From Candidatus Cloacimonadota bacterium (GTDB lineage Bacteria > Cloacimonadota > Cloacimonadia > Cloacimonadales > Cloacimonadaceae), in assembly GCA_028681035.1 (NCBI GenBank), contig JAQUJJ010000081.1, positions 1 to 16,671 of the forward strand: a DNA stretch of 16,671 nucleotides. The letters run 5' to 3'. Every line of letters starts with the position of its first letter. The first letter of the stretch is position 1. Of this stretch, positions 5,722 through 14,697 are shown in pieces. The position numbers and the translations under genes were made by a program. The notes beneath the pieces are model-generated. The model had not been told where the DNA came from. It searched no databases and saw nothing but the letters and a program-made list of their open reading frames with translations.

Positions 5722-8610
5722 ATGATTACAGATTATCAGGCAAAATATTACGCTTACGAGCTTGGCAGACAAGGCGGTGCCGGTGTGGATCGTGTGGGCA
5801 GAGCACTATTTGATGCTTGTGTAGATTTGAATCCCCACCAGATCGAAGCGTCTCTGTTTAGCTTGAGATCTCCCATCTCCAAAGGTGTTTTGCTGGCTGA
5901 TGAAGTGGGCCTGGGCAAGACTATCGAAGCGGGACTAACTATCTGCCAGTATTGGGCTGAAAAGAAACGCAGGATTTTGGTGATCAGCCCGGCTTCGCTG
6001 CGCAAGCAATGGGCTTTGGAGCTGGAAGAGAAGTTCAATCTACCTGTGATCGTGCTGGATGCCAAGACTTCCAAAGACCTCTTGAAAAAGGGGCACGAAA
6101 ATCCCTTTGATACCAAACATATCTGTATCGTTTCCATGCACTATGCCGGACGCATGGCAGAATCCATCAAGCTACTCCCCTGGGACCTGGTAGTGATAGA
6201 CGAAGCCCATAAACTGCGCAATGCTTACCGGCAAAGCAACAAAATAGGTCAACGCATCCGTTGGGCTACGGATGGAGGCAAAAAGATACTCTTAACCGCC
6301 ACCCCTCTGCAGAATTCACTGGTTGAATTATACGGTATTTCCACGCTCATAGACGAAAATATCTTTGGAGATTTACCCTCCTTTAGAACCCAGTACATGA
6401 ATGCCACCGGAGATCTGGAAGATTTACGCTCCAGATTGCAAAGCTTTTGCTGGCGGACCTTGCGTAGCCAGGTGCTGGAATATGTAAAATTCACCGAACG
6501 CAGGCTGATAACCCGCCCCTTTACCCCTACCCAGCAAGAGCATGACCTTTATGTAGGAGTCTCGGAATTTCTGATGCGTGATGGTAACTATGCCTTGCCC
6601 CAGGGCCAGAAGCATCTGTTGATCCTACTGGTGCGCAAGGTGTTGGCTTCTTCCCCCCAGGCGGTGGCTGGCACTCTGGAAGTCATCAAAGACCGTCTTG
6701 TGCGCATGAGGCAGGATTACAAAAATCAACAATCCACTGTGGAACAGCTCATCATTGATGATTACATCGATGATGATATGCTGGATGAGCTTCTGGAAGA
6801 TCAAGAGGATCTGGAAACTGAAACCGCGGAAGAGACAGAAAGCGCTGAGAGCAAGATCCTGGAGATCAATATACAGAAGCTGGATAGTGAGATCCAAGAG
6901 CTCAATGGTTTTATAGAAACTGCCCGGAACTTCGGTGCAGATTCAAAATCCAAAGCTCTGCTCACTGCCCTGGAGATTGGCTTTCAGCAGATGAAAAAAA
7001 TGGGTGCCGCCCAGAAAGCGGTGATCTTTACAGAATCTAGAAGAACCCAGGCCTGGCTGAAGGGATTTCTGGAAGCCAATGGGCATCGGGATAAAGTACA
7101 GACCTTTAATGGCTCCAATAAAGATGATGCCAGCGGGCAGATTTATGAAGACTGGCTGAAAAAAAATAAAGATACAGACAGATCCTCCGGATCCCGGCAG
7201 GTAGATTTACGCACCGCTATTATCGACCATTTCAGAGATTCCGCCAGCATCCTCATTGCCACGGAAGCCGGAGCTGAAGGGCTCAACCTGCAATTTGCCT
7301 CTCTGGTGATCAATTACGATCTTCCCTGGAATCCCCAACGCATTGAGCAAAGAATAGGACGCTGCCACCGTTATGGGCAAAAGTACGATGTGGTAGTAAT
7401 CAACTTTCTGAATGAACGCAATGAAGCCGACCGGCGAGTTTACGAGATTCTGAGCAATAAATTCCACCTCTTTACGGGTGTTTTTGGCGCTTCTGACGAT
7501 GTTCTGGGCTCTCTGGAATCGGGAGTGGATTTTGAACGCAAGGTTCTGGAAATCTACCAGCAATGCCGCACCCATGATGAGATTGCCCTGGCCTTCAAAA
7601 AACTTCAGGCCGAGCTGGATGCTTCGATTCAGACCCGGCTGAAAGAAACTCGCCAAAAGTTGCTGGAGCATTATGATGAGGATGTGCATGAACGTCTCAA
7701 AATCAATCATAAAGATGCGATGCAGACCCTGGATAGGATTGCCAGGCTGTTCTGGCAGCTCACCAAACACATCTTGAAAGATAATGCCGCTTTTTATGAG
7801 CATAATCATAGCTTCAAACTCAATAAATCCCCCATCAGAGGCAGCAAAGCTGGCAACTACCGCCTCATCTCCAAAGATGGCGAAAACTACGGCAAAGACT
7901 TTCTTTACCGCATGAGCCACCCCTTGGGCGAATATGTGCTGGAGCAGGGTAAGAAGAAAGCCTGCCCCTCTGCTGAAGTGATCTTTGACATCACGCATCA
8001 TCCCACCAGAATCAGCCTCATCGAACAGCTCAAGGGCAAGCAGGGCTGGTTGAAACTTGATTTACTGACCGTTAATTCCCTGGATATAGAAGAATATCTG
8101 CTCTTTACGGCTATTGATGAGGATGGCAAGAATCTGGATCAGGAAACCTGCGAAAAGCTGATGCTATGCGAGGGCAGCCTATCCAGCGCCAGCTATGACA
8201 GCTCCGGCATGGAATCCCGTTTGCAAGCTGATGCAGACCGCCATGCGGAAGCCACCCTGGCAAAAAATCTGGAAGAAAATAATAAACACTTTAACGAAGC
8301 CCGAGACCAATTGGAAAAATGGGCTGAGGATATGATCAAATCAGTAGAACAAGAACTGGATAATATCAAAAGACAGATTCAAGAGAAGCAACGCTCATGC
8401 AGGCAAAGTACCACTATGCAAGAACAAAAAGACTTGCAGGAAGAGATTGTCAAACTGGAAAAAAAGAAACGGAAAATGCGGGAAAAGATCTTTGATACCG
8501 AAGATCAAATTGCCGAAAAACGCGATAAACTGATCAACGCCCTCTCTCACCGTCTTAAACTAAAAACCAAGGTGAATACACTATTTACCATCCACTGGAA
8601 AGTAGTATGA
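5722..8610 (+). CDS. SNF2/RapA-type helicase, first gene of the defence operon
   Basis: This 962-residue superfamily 2 ATPase has the SNF2-like helicase set. The Q-like NPHQ is near residue 37 and Walker A DEVGLGKT at 60-67. Motif Ia is around VISPASLRKQW (87-97), DEAH at 160-163 and TATP at 192-195. The second RecA lobe has VIFTESRRTQAW (about 434), ATEAGAEGLNLQFA (about 513) and QRIGRCHRYGQ (about 543). An acidic insertion (residues about 343-386, rich in Asp and Glu) separates the lobes, and the last 110 residues form a long charged coiled coil. No nuclease motif is visible. It probably translocates on double-stranded DNA for the defence system, like DrmD-type or Hma-type helicases. The start has only a weak ribosome binding site (GGTAGGTAG). 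It opens an operon with the methylase and Res-like genes, with which it shares codon style. Confidence 0.9.
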   Translation: MITDYQAKYYAYELGRQGGAGVDRVGRALFDACVDLNPHQIEASLFSLRSPISKGVLLADEVGLGKTIEAGLTICQYWAEKKRRILVISPASLRKQWALELEEKFNLPVIVLDAKTSKDLLKKGHENPFDTKHICIVSMHYAGRMAESIKLLPWDLVVIDEAHKLRNAYRQSNKIGQRIRWATDGGKKILLTATPLQNSLVELYGISTLIDENIFGDLPSFRTQYMNATGDLEDLRSRLQSFCWRTLRSQVLEYVKFTERRLITRPFTPTQQEHDLYVGVSEFLMRDGNYALPQGQKHLLILLVRKVLASSPQAVAGTLEVIKDRLVRMRQDYKNQQSTVEQLIIDDYIDDDMLDELLEDQEDLETETAEETESAESKILEINIQKLDSEIQELNGFIETARNFGADSKSKALLTALEIGFQQMKKMGAAQKAVIFTESRRTQAWLKGFLEANGHRDKVQTFNGSNKDDASGQIYEDWLKKNKDTDRSSGSRQVDLRTAIIDHFRDSASILIATEAGAEGLNLQFASLVINYDLPWNPQRIEQRIGRCHRYGQKYDVVVINFLNERNEADRRVYEILSNKFHLFTGVFGASDDVLGSLESGVDFERKVLEIYQQCRTHDEIALAFKKLQAELDASIQTRLKETRQKLLEHYDEDVHERLKINHKDAMQTLDRIARLFWQLTKHILKDNAAFYEHNHSFKLNKSPIRGSKAGNYRLISKDGENYGKDFLYRMSHPLGEYVLEQGKKKACPSAEVIFDITHHPTRISLIEQLKGKQGWLKLDLLTVNSLDIEEYLLFTAIDEDGKNLDQETCEKLMLCEGSLSSASYDSSGMESRLQADADRHAEATLAKNLEENNKHFNEARDQLEKWAEDMIKSVEQELDNIKRQIQEKQRSCRQSTTMQEQKDLQEEIVKLEKKKRKMREKIFDTEDQIAEKRDKLINALSHRLKLKTKVNTLFTIHWKVV

Positions 8611-8614
8611 TTGC

Positions 8615-8700
8615 AACCACGAAAGGCACGAAAGCACACGAAAAGGGAATGAAAGATTCTTTTAACCACGAAAGGCACGAAAGTACACGAAGGGGAATGA
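8615..8700 (+). repeat. two direct CACGAAA-type repeats before the GxxExxY gene
   Basis: Two nearly identical copies of about 38 bp (8615-8652 and 8664-8700) begin AACCACGAAAGGCACGAAAG and end in GGGAATGA, differing by one substitution and one or two bases at the A-run. Each is built of CACGAAA units. The second copy supplies the AGGGG that may act as a weak ribosome binding site for the gene at 8707. Confidence 0.85.
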
Positions 8701-8706
8701 TAGTTT

Positions 8707-9084
8707 ATGGGTGATATAATATACAAGCAAGAGTCTTACATTATTAATGGTGCCATCTTTGAGGTTTATAAAGAGCTGGGACATGGATTTCTGGAGGCAG
8801 TTTATCAGGAATGCCTTTGCAAAAAGTTTAGCAGACAGAAAATTCCTTTTACAGCCCAGCCAGAACTCACCATCTGGTACAAGGATGAGCCGATACTTCA
8901 TACATACAAGCCAGATTTTGTCTGTTTTGAAAAGATTATTATTGAACTAAAGTCTGTTTCTGAGCTTATTCCAATCCATCGAGCACAAGTCTTGAATTAT
9001 CTAAAAATCACCAGAATGAAACTTGGCTTATTGGTGAACTTCGGCTCATATCCCAAGGTCCATATTGAACGCATAGCATTATGA
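8707..9084 (+). CDS. GxxExxY protein, PD-(D/E)XK nuclease-like
   Basis: This 125-residue protein has the family-defining motif GFLEAVY (G27, E30, Y33). A PD-(D/E)XK-like core follows: D70 in YKPDF, then IIIELKSV with E80 and K82. The E30, D70 and E80-x-K82 arrangement is what a small restriction-type nuclease fold would show, so DNA cleavage is plausible, but the family's activity is not established as far as I know. Length is normal for the family (about 125). It sits in a roughly 670-bp interval between helicase and methylase, bordered by CACGAAA repeats. This looks like a module that travels with its repeats and not like a core subunit. Its ribosome binding site is weak (AGGGG, 11 bases upstream). 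Confidence 0.85.
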   Translation: MGDIIYKQESYIINGAIFEVYKELGHGFLEAVYQECLCKKFSRQKIPFTAQPELTIWYKDEPILHTYKPDFVCFEKIIIELKSVSELIPIHRAQVLNYLKITRMKLGLLVNFGSYPKVHIERIAL

Positions 9085-9104
9085 TTAACTATAGAAAGAT
9101 ACTG

Positions 9105-9267
9105 TTAACCACGAAAAGCACGAAAACACACGAAAAAGAGACTTATAATTTAAGTAAAATAGCTTATCAAAAACGCGTCGAACTAGATTACAAAAGCACT
9201 ATCATTCACATGCTTACTCCATCTTATATCTTTAGTTTTCGTGTTTTTTTGTGTTTTCCGTGGTTAA
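9105..9267. repeat. inverted pair of CACGAAA-type repeats after the GxxExxY gene
   Basis: The left copy (9107-9141) starts AACCACGAAAAGCACGAAAA. The right copy (9236-9267) is its inverse, ending CCGTGGTTAA. About 28 of 32 positions pair. The 95 bp between them hold no supported gene. With the two copies upstream of the gene at 8707, four related repeats surround it. The right copy ends 16 bases before the methylase start and may place a hairpin over that gene's leader. Confidence 0.75.
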
Positions 9268-9283
9268 AAATAAAGGAGTTTAG

Positions 9284-12200
9284 ATGCCCACTATAGAACA
9301 ACTGCGCAGTAAACTGATAAATAAACTAAAAGAGCTCTTTCAGCTCAATCAACCCGATCTGGATTTTGGCTTTTACCGCATCATGCACGCCAAAGCAGAT
9401 CAAGTCCTGAGCTTCATAGAAAATGACCTTTTAGTGGTGATCCAGGATGCCTTTGGTACGGCGGATGAAGAGAAAAGGCAGCAGCTAAAACAAGAGCTTG
9501 ATACGGCTATCCAGACTGCTATAGACTTTGGTGCCCCTGATCCCAAAACTACGCCCAAAGTGATAGAAGCTCGTGCGAAATACGAGGCTATCAAAGATAG
9601 CGCCAGCTCCGAAGCGGAAATCTATGACCATCTCTATAGGTTCTTTGAACGCTACTGGGATGATGGAGACTTTATCTCCAGACGCTATTATACCAGAGAA
9701 ACCCCTGGTAAGGCGGCACCATTTGCCATTCCCTACAATGGTGAGGAAGTGAAGCTGCATTGGGCAAATGCAGACCAGTATTACATCAAAACCACCGAGT
9801 ACTTTAGCAATTTTACGGTGAATCTTAGTGATGCCATCAAAGGCTTGAGAGAGCTTAAAAAGCGAAGCGAAGTACAAGAGATAGACTTGGATGAAAATAG
9901 TATCCCGGAAGGCCTGAAGCTGCATTTCCAGATAGTGGATGCCACCGAAGGCGAGCACGCCAATGTAAAAGCCAGCGAGGCCAGTAAACGCTACTTTATC
10001 CTCCACGAAGCCAAACCTCTTGAACTGAATGAGCAAAATGAACTGATCATAAACTTTGAATACAGACCGGATCCTGACAAGACCAAACAAGAAATCCGCA
10101 ACAAGGAATATGTAAACCTGATCTTGATGGCCCTCAAATATGGGAAGCCCCAAAGTATTGATACAGAAGAGGAACACTTGGCACAAGTAGAAGCTTTCCG
10201 CAATGCTTTGTCTAAAGAATATTACGATGCGCTAAGCACCCTGATCCCCACCGAGAAAGAGAAGGATAGAACCCTGCTCGCGAGGTATCTCAACCAATAC
10301 ACAGCTCGCAATACTATGGACTACTTTATCCACAAAAATTTGGGCGCATTCCTGAAACGTGAGCTGGATTTCTATATCAAAAACGAAGTGATGCATCTGG
10401 ACGATATCGAGAATGCCGATGCTCCCAAGGTGGAGGACTACCTTGCCAAGATCAAAGTCCTGCGCAAGATTGCCGGTAAGCTAATCGAGTTTATGGCACA
10501 GCTTGAGGACTTCCAGAAAAAGCTCTGGCTCAAAAAGAAGTTTGTGGTGGAGACAAATTATTGCATCACTCTGGATCGGGTTCCAGAAGAGCTCTATCCT
10601 CTGATTATCGCCAACGAAGATCAGCACGATGAATGGGTGAAGCTCTTTGCCATAGATGAAATAGAAGGCGATGCCGTGACTCCTGCTTACAGTGTGCCGC
10701 TCAGCATTGACTTCCTCAAAACCAATGATAAACTCGTGCTGGATACCCGTTTCTTTGATGCTGCTTTCAAGGCTAAACTGCTCAGTTCTATTCAGAATTT
10801 TGATGAGCAATGCGATGGACTACTTATACATAGTGAGAACTTTCAGGCTTTGAATCTGCTGCAAGAGAAGTATCGGGAGCAGGTGAAGTGCGTGTATATT
10901 GATCCCCCGTATAATACAAATGCATCAGAGATACTATACAAGAACGAGTTGAAGCACTCTTCATGGCTATCCTTAATGCAGAATAGAGTAGATGTTACAC
11001 TTTCTTTGTTAGATAAATCGGGTTTACTTGAGGTTGCTATAGACAATGTTGAGCTGAATAAACTGGAAGCATTGCTAAAGCAGTCTCTAGGAGAGGATAA
11101 TTATGTGACTACAATAGCTATAATGAATAATCCCAAGGGTAGAGACCAAGAATTCATTGCTGAGTCACATGATTACACCATGCTGTTTGCTAAAGATATA
11201 AAACTCCTTACTACAAACAGATTGAATCTAACAAAGAACCAATTAAAAACGAAGTATTCAAAGAGCAATGAGGATGGACAGTATAGGGAGCTTCCATTAA
11301 GACGTTCCGGCACTGATTCATCAAGAAATGATCGACCCTATATGTACTTCCCATTTATATATGACAAAAATGCTAACTTGCTCCAAGTCATACCAAAAGA
11401 TGAGTATAAACTCATATATAATGGTGTTGGCTTTGACGATGGCTATGTTGAAACACTGAAAAAAGAATACGAGGACAATGGTTTTACTTTCATCCTGCCC
11501 ATAAGGGCTGACGGAAGTAATGGGAGATGGAGATGGGGATATGATTCTTGTTCTAAGGGATGCAAAGAAAACGTTCTGAAAGTAAAGGGATCACCAAATT
11601 TAACAATATATCAAATTGATAATGCCGATGATACATACTTGCCGAAAAGCCTGTGGTATGGAGAGCGACATGATTCATCTACAAAAGGGACAAATGCACT
11701 TAAGGATATCATCGTCAACAACGTATTCGATTATCCTAAGAGTCTGTTTACGGTAATGGATTTTATCCAGATAGGAGGTGATGATAACATTTTAGTCGTT
11801 GATTACTTCGCTGGTTCAGGCACGACCGGACACGCTGTCATCAATCTCAATCGTGAGGATGAAGGCCAGCGTAAATACATCTTAGTAGAAATGGGCGATT
11901 ATTTTGATACAGTACTCAAACCGCGCATCAGCAAGGTTATCTACAGCGCAGACTGGAAAGACGGTAAGCCTAAAAACCGTGATACAGGCATCAGCCACTG
12001 CTATAAGTATCTGCGTTTGGAGAGCTATGAAGATACGCTCAACAATCTGGTGCTCCAAAGCGATCCCATCCGCGACGGGGCTATAGAGGCAAGCACTTCC
12101 CTCAAAGAAGATTATCTGTTGCATTATATGCTGGATGTGGAGAGCAAAGGCAGCCAAAGTTTACTCAATATTGATGCTTTTAATGATCCCACTTCTTATA

Positions 12201-12709
12201 CTCTCAAGGTGAAAAAACCCGGCAGCGATGAATACATAGAAAAAGCCGTGGACTTGATCGAGACTTTCAATTACCTGCTTGGGCTAAGGCTGGAACATCT
12301 GAATGAGCCGCAGACCTTTGACGCAGCGTTTACGCGTCTGCGAGACCCGGATTTACCCCAGGATCAGGAAACGAAGCTGATTTTAGATGGCGATTTGAAA
12401 CAAGCCACCGAGGGCAAATGGTGGATTCGCAAGCTGGAGGGTTGGGTGCCCAAGAATCCCTATAGCCCCAATGATGGGTTGAAAGAGAAAGTGTTGATCG
12501 TCTGGCGCAAACTGACCGGCAATCTGGAGGAAGACAACCTCATTCTGGACACCTGGTTCCAGAAGAACCGCATCAGCACTCTGGACTGGGAATTTGATAG
12601 CATCTATGTGAATGGCAGCAACAACCTGCCCAATCTGCAAAGAGAAGGCGATAGCTGGAAAGTGCGTTTGATCGAAGAAGAATTTATGAAACGGATGTGG
12701 GAGCAGTGA
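9284..12709 (+). CDS. large beta-class N6-adenine DNA methyltransferase
   Basis: The protein has 1141 residues, far longer than ordinary type III Mod proteins (about 600-700). Residues 1-480 form a largely helical N-terminal region I cannot assign. The methylase begins near DGLLIHSENFQALNLL. Motif IV DPPY is at 540-543 (VYIDPPYNTNAS) and the SAM-binding motif I F842-A-G-S-G846 lies after it. This IV-before-I order with DPPY marks a beta-class adenine methylase. Residues about 560-830 between the motifs are the target-recognition region. The start is clear: AAAGGAG lies just before ATG 9284. It probably marks host DNA so the helicase and Res-like partners act on unmodified DNA. Codon use is visibly more AT-rich in about 10905-11800 than on either side, suggesting a replaced recognition domain. 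Confidence 0.92.
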   Translation: MPTIEQLRSKLINKLKELFQLNQPDLDFGFYRIMHAKADQVLSFIENDLLVVIQDAFGTADEEKRQQLKQELDTAIQTAIDFGAPDPKTTPKVIEARAKYEAIKDSASSEAEIYDHLYRFFERYWDDGDFISRRYYTRETPGKAAPFAIPYNGEEVKLHWANADQYYIKTTEYFSNFTVNLSDAIKGLRELKKRSEVQEIDLDENSIPEGLKLHFQIVDATEGEHANVKASEASKRYFILHEAKPLELNEQNELIINFEYRPDPDKTKQEIRNKEYVNLILMALKYGKPQSIDTEEEHLAQVEAFRNALSKEYYDALSTLIPTEKEKDRTLLARYLNQYTARNTMDYFIHKNLGAFLKRELDFYIKNEVMHLDDIENADAPKVEDYLAKIKVLRKIAGKLIEFMAQLEDFQKKLWLKKKFVVETNYCITLDRVPEELYPLIIANEDQHDEWVKLFAIDEIEGDAVTPAYSVPLSIDFLKTNDKLVLDTRFFDAAFKAKLLSSIQNFDEQCDGLLIHSENFQALNLLQEKYREQVKCVYIDPPYNTNASEILYKNELKHSSWLSLMQNRVDVTLSLLDKSGLLEVAIDNVELNKLEALLKQSLGEDNYVTTIAIMNNPKGRDQEFIAESHDYTMLFAKDIKLLTTNRLNLTKNQLKTKYSKSNEDGQYRELPLRRSGTDSSRNDRPYMYFPFIYDKNANLLQVIPKDEYKLIYNGVGFDDGYVETLKKEYEDNGFTFILPIRADGSNGRWRWGYDSCSKGCKENVLKVKGSPNLTIYQIDNADDTYLPKSLWYGERHDSSTKGTNALKDIIVNNVFDYPKSLFTVMDFIQIGGDDNILVVDYFAGSGTTGHAVINLNREDEGQRKYILVEMGDYFDTVLKPRISKVIYSADWKDGKPKNRDTGISHCYKYLRLESYEDTLNNLVLQSDPIRDGAIEASTSLKEDYLLHYMLDVESKGSQSLLNIDAFNDPTSYTLKVKKPGSDEYIEKAVDLIETFNYLLGLRLEHLNEPQTFDAAFTRLRDPDLPQDQETKLILDGDLKQATEGKWWIRKLEGWVPKNPYSPNDGLKEKVLIVWRKLTGNLEEDNLILDTWFQKNRISTLDWEFDSIYVNGSNNLPNLQREGDSWKVRLIEEEFMKRMWEQ

Positions 12710-12892
12710 AATCAAGGCTTTCACTTGACGATAAGTTGTGCTTGATTAAGTATGATATCATAATAATGATACGACCTAACTCCATACAATCGTTTAAGTT
12801 AGATGATGGTATGGCAATTCTTGGGGAAATTCTTTTCACTAAGGATGAAAATACAATACTCACAAAAATGTTTTTACTTTAGGGGAGGAAAG
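12710..12892 (+). promoter_or_regulatory. AT-rich spacer with overlapping palindromes, possible internal promoter
   Basis: This 183-bp gap is the longest in the operon without repeats. ATGATATCAT (12752-12761) is a perfect palindrome, overlapped by TATCAT-AATA-ATGATA (12756-12771). TTGACG (12725-12730) and TATGAT (12751-12756) resemble promoter boxes but are 20 bp apart, longer than usual. The gap suggests that the following ATPase pair can be expressed and controlled on its own. Confidence 0.3.
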
Positions 12893-14026
12893 ATGGACAA
12901 AGAACAAAGACATAAGCTAAAAGAAATTGAGATAAAAGGATTTAAATCTATTGGTAAGAAACAGAATATCTACTTTGGCGATATCAATGTGATGATTGGT
13001 GCAAATGGAGTAGGTAAAAGTAATCTGGTTTCCTTTTTTCAACTTCTAAACCGTTTATCTGAAGAGCAGTTACAGGCTTTTATAGGTAAGCAAGGCTATG
13101 CAGATTCTATCTTGCATTATGGAACCAAAACTACGGATAGGTTTTCTGCCAGACTTAGCTTTATGAATGAAGTAAATAATATTCTTAATTACGAGTTTGC
13201 TTTAGTCCATTCTTATGCTGGCCAAATGATGTTCGCCTATGAGAATATTGATAATAATGCCTTCATAATGGGTACGCAAAAAAGAGCAAAACTGATAACA
13301 ATGGGCTCTGGGCATGCAGAAAGTAAGCTTTTACACGAAATGTCTTCAAGCAAAGCAACTGATATTATAGCATTGCTAAGGCAGATAAAAGTGTTTCAGT
13401 TTCACGACACGTCAGATAGATCGCTCATTAGGCAGCCCGGAATGATGCAGGACAATAGGTACCTCCATTCTGATGGTAGTAATTTGTCCTCCTATCTGTA
13501 TCAGATGAAAAAAAGTGAAACTGGAGCAGATTATTACAAGCGTATTGTAAGTAGAATAAGCAAAATCATGCCCCAATTTAAGGATTTTGCCCTGGAACCA
13601 CTTATGGATAATCCCGCAATGATAAGGCTTGATTGGAAACATAAGAGAAAGGAACATATTTTCGGTGTAAATCAAATATCTGATGGTTCCTTGCGTTTCA
13701 TGGCATTAGCTACCCTACTTTTGCAACCACCGGATTCCTTACCCAATGTGATAGTGATTGACGAACCGGAGCTTGGACTACACCCGGAAGCTCTGATTGA
13801 TTTGGTAGGTATGATCAAAATAGCAGCACAAAATTGCCAGATTATTTTATCTACCCAATCCTCTTTTCTATTAGATTTCTTCAATGTTAACGACATCATT
13901 GTGGTTGAGACCAAGGATGATTCAACCGTGTTCAATAGGTTAGAACAAGATAAACTTACAGAATGGGTCAAGGACTATACTTTGTCCGAGTTATGGGAAA
14001 AGAACCTTATCGGAGGCCGCCCATGA
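12893..14026 (+). CDS. AAA_21/SMC-like ATPase, embedded defence cassette
   Basis: The gene encodes 377 residues. GGAGG (12884-12888) sits just before ATG 12893, and this beats the in-frame ATG at 12803. The protein begins IEIKGFKSIGKKQNIYF, typical of SMC/RecF-like AAA_21 ATPases. Walker A GANGVGKS is at 36-43, an ABC-signature-like SDGS at 263-266 and Walker B VIVIDEPELGLHP with D290 and E291. The switch region reads STQSSF (320-325); Gln322 stands where many relatives have His. It overlaps the DUF4276 gene by 4 bp. AAA_21 ATPase plus Toprim-like pairs occur in abortive defence systems such as PARIS and AbiL, where the ATPase senses and the partner acts. By analogy, this protein is probably the sensor. 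It is AT-richer than the flanking operon genes. Confidence 0.9.
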   Translation: MDKEQRHKLKEIEIKGFKSIGKKQNIYFGDINVMIGANGVGKSNLVSFFQLLNRLSEEQLQAFIGKQGYADSILHYGTKTTDRFSARLSFMNEVNNILNYEFALVHSYAGQMMFAYENIDNNAFIMGTQKRAKLITMGSGHAESKLLHEMSSSKATDIIALLRQIKVFQFHDTSDRSLIRQPGMMQDNRYLHSDGSNLSSYLYQMKKSETGADYYKRIVSRISKIMPQFKDFALEPLMDNPAMIRLDWKHKRKEHIFGVNQISDGSLRFMALATLLLQPPDSLPNVIVIDEPELGLHPEALIDLVGMIKIAAQNCQIILSTQSSFLLDFFNVNDIIVVETKDDSTVFNRLEQDKLTEWVKDYTLSELWEKNLIGGRP

Positions 14027-14697
14027 TTTATCTGAATGTTCTTGCTGAAGGTTATGCAGAGAAAGGATTTATAGAAAGTATTGTAGCAGACCATTTAGGT
14101 AAATTTTGCGTATCTGCTGTAGCTGCCTGCTTTCAAACAAAGTTCGACTCGGATTTGGGAAAAAAATACAAAGGGGGAGTGGTAAGCTACTCGCAAGTAA
14201 GACGTGATTTGAGCACTTGGATGAAGCAAGACCGCAGGGATGATTGTAGATTCACCACAATGATTGATGTGTATGGGATAGGCGATGATTTCCCGGGATT
14301 CAGGGAAGCCATGAAACAAAGAGACCCTTACGAGAAAGTTAGGACTCTTGAGACTGCCCTATGTGAAGAAATCCAAGATAGGCGTTTCATCCCATATTTT
14401 CAATTGCACGAGTTCGAGGCTTTGATCTTTGCTGATCCAGCCAAGCTGGAAATGGAATACCTGGAATATGGAAAAGAGATTACGAGTTTGGTTACTCTTA
14501 GCGCTAATACTCCTCCGGAGCGGATTAATGATAATCCCAGTACATCTCCTTCTCACAGAATCAAGAAGCTTATTCCGCCTTATGATAAGTACTATGCAGG
14601 AAGTAGAATCACAGAATTAATTGGCTTAGAAACAATCAGGCAAAGATGCCCTCATTTTAATGAATGGCTTACAAAACTTGAAGGGTTAAATAGCTAA
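14023..14697 (+). CDS. DUF4276 family, Toprim-like putative effector
   Basis: The gene encodes 224 residues. ATG 14023 overlaps the ATPase stop (ATGA) with GGAGG 6 bases before it. The upstream in-frame ATG at 13963 lies deep inside the ATPase gene and is less likely. Motifs match DUF4276: an N-terminal acidic LAEGYAEKGF (E9, E13), TTMIDVYGIGDDFPGF (D82, Y84) and the family's LHEFEALIFAD (H129, E130, E132, D138). A PSTSPSHRIKKLIPPYDK stretch follows near residues 175-195. This acidic pattern resembles Toprim nucleases such as those of RloB, AriB and OLD, so a nuclease role is plausible but inferred. It is tightly coupled to the ATPase before it and overlaps the next gene by one base (TAATG). 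Confidence 0.85.
   Translation: MIYLNVLAEGYAEKGFIESIVADHLGKFCVSAVAACFQTKFDSDLGKKYKGGVVSYSQVRRDLSTWMKQDRRDDCRFTTMIDVYGIGDDFPGFREAMKQRDPYEKVRTLETALCEEIQDRRFIPYFQLHEFEALIFADPAKLEMEYLEYGKEITSLVTLSANTPPERINDNPSTSPSHRIKKLIPPYDKYYAGSRITELIGLETIRQRCPHFNEWLTKLEGLNS

Noticed and set aside
7207..8001. Long minus-strand open frame inside the helicase gene
   Set aside because: It is opposite clear SNF2 helicase motifs, has no ribosome binding site and no recognisable domain.
9081..9296. Open frame of 71 codons overlapping the GxxExxY stop and the methylase start
   Set aside because: Both ends are translated CACGAAA-type repeats (TTKSTKTHEK and FRVFLCFPWL), a common spurious product.
9485..10186. Minus-strand open frame of 233 codons inside the methylase gene
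   Set aside because: It is antisense to a coding frame with strong start and methylase motifs; composition is that of a shadow frame.
12697..12882. Open frame of 61 codons between methylase and ATPase genes
   Set aside because: It has no ribosome binding site or recognisable sequence, and overlaps the methylase end out of frame.
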